This document shows positions 59,301 through 64,000 of a DNA stretch of 64,000 nucleotides, piece by piece. The translations under genes were made by a program, and so were the position numbers. Numbering within the stretch: position 1 is the stretch's first letter; every line of letters starts with the position of its first letter. Origin of the DNA: Diphasiastrum complanatum (Eukaryota > Streptophyta > Lycopodiopsida > Lycopodiales > Lycopodiaceae); the NCBI GenBank assembly GCA_029204225.1, contig CM055097.1:58067722-58131721 (forward strand). Direction: 5' to 3'. The notes beneath the pieces were generated by a model, which worked only from the letters and a program-made list of their open reading frames with translations, ran no database searches and was not told the origin of the DNA.

Positions 59301-62300
59301 GCTGTCAAAGTAGGTGATTACAAATTGGCTTTCACTTTGTTTGAATTTTTCAGATTTAAATTGAGTTTTCTATTCTAGTTTCTTTACCTAGGATTTTAGA
59401 GCATTGTTTTAGCTTTAATTTGATTCTGATGGCAGGTCATCTGGATTAGTATTCAAGAAGTTATGACAAGTCTTGATTTCTAGTTCTAGTTTTACTAGTT
59501 TTCTTCTTTCAAAAATTTCAGACCTATTTTGTTGTAAATTTGACCTGTCAAACCTCTATCAATCATTGGTCTGATTCTGCTTGTTCTTAGCTTTCCAGAG
59601 GTACTGAGTTTTAGTGATTTGGATCAATATTGAGAGAGTTATGATCACATTAGTTAAGGTGAGTCAGATTTGCTAGAATCCTGAAAATTTCCTTTGTTTT
59701 TTGGAGTGGGAGAGAAGCACTTCAATTTTTCAATTTTGAAGTTTTGTTTCTTTTTAAAAAAATTTCTAGCTTTTCATTTTGAAGTTCGCTAGTTTTCACC
59801 TAAAAAAAATTAGCTCCAACCCTTACCTTCGCCTAAGCTAACCCTTCGTTCGCCATTTAGGTCAGAGAAGTGCAAAAAAAAGAGAGAAAAACTGTCAATT
59901 TTTTAAACCCTAATTTTGACCTTGAAACCTAAAAAAACTTAACCTAAACCTAATTTTTTTTTACGGTCACAATTTTTATGTTGCGGGCACAACAATGTTT
60001 CAAGAGAGTAACCGTATAAAAATTTTGCCATAAATTTTGTGATTTTTCACGATTCCTGCAAAGTTTTCAACGGGCACTAGAATGTTTCAAGGATCTCAAA
60101 AGTTTTTTCAATTTGTAATTTTTTTTTAAGCACTCCCATTCTAAGTTGCAATCACTCACTTTCTTCTTCTTCTTTGAAAACCCCATAACTTTTTGGTTTG
60201 ATCCTGGAATTCAGTGCTACAAACAGAAAGTGCTCAGTTCGTCGAGCTGAATACATTCATCAAAATTTCCGTAATCATTAATTGATTTTTTTTATATACA
60301 GCCCTATTTTCTAACCACCTTTTTTTTCTTATCATTTTTTGGAAGCTCCGTAACTTTTCTGTTTGAGCTCAGATTTTAACCATCCACATCGTCACAACTA
60401 CAGGCTCTTTCGTAGGATGTGGAGTATTCTCCTCAGGATGTTTGAAGAGTTGAGATGGGCCCAACTAGAATTCCTGACAAGGGAAAACAAGTGCTACGAA
60501 ATCATGTGGGTTATCAAGTCAAAGATGAACTTGAAACGGAAGCGTTGGATCCATGAGTTCCACAACAAACATGGTTTCATGAACAACGAAACCAATTCCA
60601 TGCTCGAGATATGAGGACAAAATTAAAAATTCAATGGTGATTCTAAGTCCATTTACATTGAGGAATGGTTGGATAAACTTGATCGTTACTTTACTTGGTT
60701 CGACAGACTTGATCCAACGAAAATTATCTTTGCTATGATCCATTTTGAAAGAATAGTTTGCGAATAGAGGAGTGTAACGAGCAAACTAGTTGGCCTTTAT
60801 TAAAAAATGCTTGCATCAGTACTTTTAAACAGGCCATTTCAAGATGATGAAAACTTCAAAATTGACCTACGTCAAATAGGTTCCATACAAGAGTATAATT
60901 TTGAGTTTTGGAGAAGCTACCTATAGTTTCTGATGTGGATCATCTACGAAGACATATTCAAGGGCTACAGTAGGATATTGGAGCTAATGTGGCGTCACAA
61001 TTCTGCATTGATTTGGATCAAGCTATGCAGGTGGCACTTAAATCGAACCTACGTATGCTGGGAAGTGGTTGACTAAGTCAGGAACTCTAAGAGGATTGAC
61101 TATTGAAGGGTCTCCCTAATGCAAACCATAAACTTGTGGATGAGGCACATGATACTACCCTCCCGATCTACTAGTCTAAGAAGAACGTAGATAGCTAACA
61201 GCACTTGTGGAAGCTCTCTCCATGTTGCGAAAAATCCCCGTTGAAAATGATGGACAAGAAGTGCAACCCTTGCGGGCAACCTTTTTTGCTACCACTCAAG
61301 AAACTCGGGGCTGGCAGCCATCCTTCGCAGCTTCGGATGACAACAAAGGAAGATGAAAGAGTGGCTGAACCATTATTTTAACATGGCTGAATGTACAAAG
61401 AGCTTGAAGGAGCTACATAACAAACCTAGACTACAATGCATAGCAATGAAGAGCAGATCTCCAATGAGGCTATGCACAATTATCAAATAGATCCAAGCTT
61501 CTCTAACAATCTCCTCTAGATACAATGCCATCCACTCTACTATTACATTCCAAGGAAAGAAAGCTCAATTTATAGGTTACATAATGGTGGTCCAAGTCTC
61601 CATAATGAAACACCAACAACCAAGAGTCACTAGGGACACCAAGAGTCAAGCCTATGGACAACCAACTGACTTACTACTTAGGAGCAAATTCAATGAACAT
61701 AGGGGCCCATGGCCTCCATAAAGTAGGGCATACCCTACAAGGTCACTTTGTGCTAGAGAGATATATAAATCGTCTAAGACTTCCCAGATTTAGAAGGACT
61801 TAATAAACTTGACCAAAGCTGAATAGGACCTTTAATAAGCCAAACTTGGCATTTATGTTAAACCCGCGCTAACAATTGTTGAGACCCACCTACAATACCC
61901 TAGGCAGGATATCTCGTATTGGATACAAGCTAGAGTGTTGCATCCTACTCTATAAGGTGATCATAGAGGTTGAAATTCTTGACGTCAATAGTACCATTGA
62001 GATGGATAGCAGCATTGGCTTTGGGTGCCTGCTTGCTGTTTAGAGTAACTTGTGTACTTGAGGCAAATGTTTTTTTCTACAAATCTCCATCATCTAATAA
62101 GGATTATATCGACAAAAGAATGTAGGGAAAAGCTGACATTCTTCTAGCAGAAGAAACAACTAAGAGGAACATACATGGAACCAGGAGGTCATGTGGATGG
62201 CCTTGTAGATTTAGGAGTTTGCTTATTTGGATACTTATGTTGGAGACTAGTAGCATGTGAAATAGCAGCAATACATGTAGAAGGTTTGAATGATTGAAAC

Positions 62301-64000
62301 ACCCATACTTGAGTGGTCCTAGTAGTCCAACGATTAGAGCGATTGATAGATCAAAATCAAAAGTTCTATGAACAGATAAGAAAGCTCAAAATTTGCTTCC
62401 CAGATAGTCTGCTGATATACTGCCTAATCACATGTATCAAGGTGACCAGGACTAGTGGCTTTAATGCCGCACCACCAATAGAGGTTTTCTGCCATCCAAA
62501 TCTACCTTTGCTACTTGCACCTCGTGATTACATGTGGAATTAGGTCTGAAGGATGGCGCGTTAATTCTTCAACTCATTTTATCTAATGAGCCAATATAGA
62601 CTGATTCTCTCTACCTCCTACTTATACTCTATTGAACTTAGGGCTCTGAATCCATAATATGAAGAATGTTGCACAATGTGTTTCCCTCCCATGAAGTTAT
62701 ATCTCGCACGCCTAAAAGTACTGTATGTCCAGAAAATTCTTGTATTGGTGCCCCAGCCTGGGCCACACTGTGCATCAATCTTTTTTCTCATAAGAAGAGT
62801 TTTTGGTCGCTAACTTGTTAGTGATCGGGGCTTGTTTTGTTATTTGAATCTTAAACTTGGTAGTGTATGGCCATTCTAGAATGACCTATTTAACCTTTGC
62901 AGTTGGTATAACAATGACATGTTTGAGGTTGTAAAGTATGGTTGAAAAGATTTTGTATGATGACAATGTGAATCGATTATGAAGCATATCAACCAATTCA
63001 AATGTAGTTAGCTTTTTTGCAGTTCCATAGGTTCTCCAATGATCTGATCAGTAGTCGGTGCAAATTTCAGTGTCAAGAATCGAAGCCAGCAGTGAACAAT
63101 TTGATATGTATCTGCTCTTGGATGTAAATACTGAAATCTACCCTTATCAAGGGATGATAAGTTCACAATGGCACTTGCTTCCACCTTAGCCTTGATGGAC
63201 CCCTGATGATGGTGTATTTGATCAGGTTTTTCCTTTCTGAACCATTTTCTTGATGCTCTGTTCGGCATGCATTCTTTCTTAAGAAAAACCCCTTGTAACT
63301 GCCTATGCTTATTAACGCTCTTCTCTATTTTGTAATCTATTGGAGAGTTTGATCCTAATAGCACTTGTCTAAAGACATTTTTCATTCTCATCATCTATGT
63401 CTACTCGACTATGACTTGCTATGTTGCAGAGTGGCAGAAAGTCATTGGCTGACAAATATGAATATGTCATGTATGGAAAATTATATAAATATGCAGATGA
63501 TGATGATAGTGGCGGCTCGGTAAAGATGTATCCCTACATAATTATGTATAGGTTTTTTTGTATTAAAGCTTTTACATAGCTGTGATTATGTAGGCCATGA
63601 AGGAAGCATACCCTCTGTTTTGCTCTACCAGAATCTATCTTTCACCTTAGTCGATCACTGGTTTCCTTTTCTTAGTCACATAATTAGTAGTAGAAGTAAC
63701 TGTACGAGCCTAAAAGCTTTTCTACATATCTAGTCACTTCTTTGTAACCTCACTATTAAGTTTTCACAAGCTAACTTGCTTAGAATACTCACAGAACGTC
63801 ATCATGTACATGCCCATATCATACGGTAGGAAACTATGACTTTCATTTTGGACCATTGAAATTTTGATTTTATGGGATGTCATTGGTGAAAGTGTAGTTC
63901 AAACTCAGTGTGGGTCTTTGAAATGGTTGACAAACGGAATCGAGCATTTTCCTTGACAGTTATTAGTGAGGTCTATGTTTCATTTGGAGGACTGATTTTG
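56320..64000 (+). CDS. NRPB8: RNA polymerase subunit RPB8 (RPABC3), partial
   Basis: RPB8 is a small OB-fold subunit shared by RNA polymerases I, II and III. Exon 1 (56320-56392) encodes MSELLFEDIFRITGMDPDGK and then KFDK, ending in phase 1 at a weak donor GTCTATT. A later exon (63430-63527) encodes SGRKSLADKYEYVMYGKLYK followed by an acidic loop and SVK. Its donor is GTATCC in phase 2. The next exon starts at 63967 and gives IEVYVSFGGLIL up to the window edge. These match plant RPB8 in order. The middle (VSRIEA to NLDGTPD, about 50 residues) was not found in the 7 kb between. It may lie in a diverged exon I missed, or this copy may be defective. Confidence 0.8.
56393..58342 (+). other. RPB8 intron, left part
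   Basis: No clear element boundary. If the primer site at 58343 belongs to a gypsy element, its 5' LTR should end near 58340, but its start was not found. Confidence 0.4.
58343..58354 (+). other. Primer binding site, tRNA-Met
   Basis: TGGTATCAGAGC is a perfect plant initiator tRNA-Met primer site. A gypsy gag of the same orientation lies 2 kb downstream, which fits one element sitting in the RPB8 intron. Confidence 0.7.
58410..58622. repeat. GC-rich foldback repeat, GTACGGCAC type
   Basis: The left arm (58410-58485) and right arm (58574-58622) are inverted relative to each other and made of iterated GGTACGGCACC and GTCGTACGACACC, themselves palindromic. The core is a run of T followed by runs of A (58486-58573). 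A long hairpin is expected. Confidence 0.8.
58736..58946. repeat. GC-rich foldback repeat, GGACGCGTCC type, unit 1
   Basis: Arms built from GGACGCG, GACGCGTC and GGTCC words surround a T12 to A11 core. It is extremely CpG-rich against an AT-rich background. It starts AACTAAGG and ends GCATCCCTG. Confidence 0.8.
58947..59170. repeat. GC-rich foldback repeat, GGACGCGTCC type, unit 2
   Basis: Direct tandem copy of unit 1 with a longer T-rich core. It starts AACTAAGGTAGCGGA and ends GCATCTCTGG. Confidence 0.8.
60370..61060 (+). pseudogene. Ty3/gypsy gag relic, copy 2
   Basis: Second copy of the gag at 24083-25010, clearly similar in nucleotides. It reads KFNGDSKSIYIEEWLDKLDR, then YFTWFDRLDPTKIIFAMIHF, then loses the AYxWW region by deletion and continues to CIDLDQAMQVAL. 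Stops and frameshifts are frequent. It lies downstream of the primer site at 58343. Confidence 0.75.
61061..63007 (+). other. RPB8 intron, right part
   Basis: No protease, RT or integrase follows the gag copy, so the element is deleted here or ends. No other feature was recognised. Confidence 0.45.
63008..63394 (-). CDS. Unrecognised 128-aa ORF in RPB8 intron
   Basis: A minus-strand frame of 128 aa, antisense to RPB8 and ending 36 bp before its 63430 exon. It is basic, with no membrane segment and no motif I can name. Stretches such as EASAIVNLSSLDKGRFQYLH and TDQIIGEPMEL look protein-like, which suggests a fragment of a mobile-element protein, but this is unproven. It may be chance. Confidence 0.25.
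   Translation of the reverse strand: MMRMKNVFRQVLLGSNSPIDYKIEKSVNKHRQLQGVFLKKECMPNRASRKWFRKEKPDQIHHHQGSIKAKVEASAIVNLSSLDKGRFQYLHPRADTYQIVHCWLRFLTLKFAPTTDQIIGEPMELQKS

Noticed and set aside
61940-62010. Text ILDVNSTIEMD in plus frame as possible RPB8 exon piece
   Set aside because: Only four residues match (LDVN), with no splice sites in phase.

Overview
This window reads as nuclear DNA of a seed plant with a large, repeat-rich genome. The evidence is two spliced host genes of plant type (a SCAMP and the RNA polymerase subunit RPB8) in a sea of broken Ty1/copia and Ty3/gypsy LTR retrotransposons, a chromodomain on the gypsy element, long introns that contain repeats, AT-rich unique DNA and long GA/CT microsatellites. 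A gymnosperm would fit, but that is inference. No bacterial, organellar or CRISPR-like feature was seen.

Layout. 1-3751: copia fragments on both strands, ending with a polypurine tract and a 372-bp LTR. 3752-9710: AT-rich DNA without recognisable genes. 9711-11160: three short tandem duplications. 11528-19686 (minus): an intact 13-exon SCAMP gene whose exon phases all agree (942 nt, 313 aa). 20.2-22.3 kb: nothing recognised. 22.3-23.8 kb (minus): copia 3' end and LTR. 24.1-25.0 kb: gypsy gag relic. 25.1-26.2 kb (minus) and 29.1-29.6 kb (plus): two copies of an unrecognised protein domain. 29.7-33.3 kb: decayed gypsy chromovirus pol, followed by its 3' LTR.

34.3-40.3 kb: a minus copia fragment, then a plus copia gag split by a complete 3260-bp non-autonomous LTR element with a perfect 5-bp target duplication. 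40.3-43.6 kb: a 363-bp inverted repeat pair, with a NUF2-like relic in its spacer. 45.9-53.4 kb: a cluster of rearranged copia pieces in both orientations, including an in-frame chimera of reverse transcriptase and GAG-pre-integrase.

56.3 kb to the right edge (plus): the RPB8 gene with first exon, two later exons and a very large intron span. That span holds a gypsy element (PBS and gag) and two kinds of GC-rich foldback repeat with A/T cores.

The retroelements are nested and mostly dead (stops, frameshifts, lost catalytic residues). Only SCAMP looks fully functional. RPB8 lacks a visible second exon in this window. The signals most worth following are the duplicated unknown domain, the GC-rich foldback units and the non-autonomous gag-bearing LTR element.
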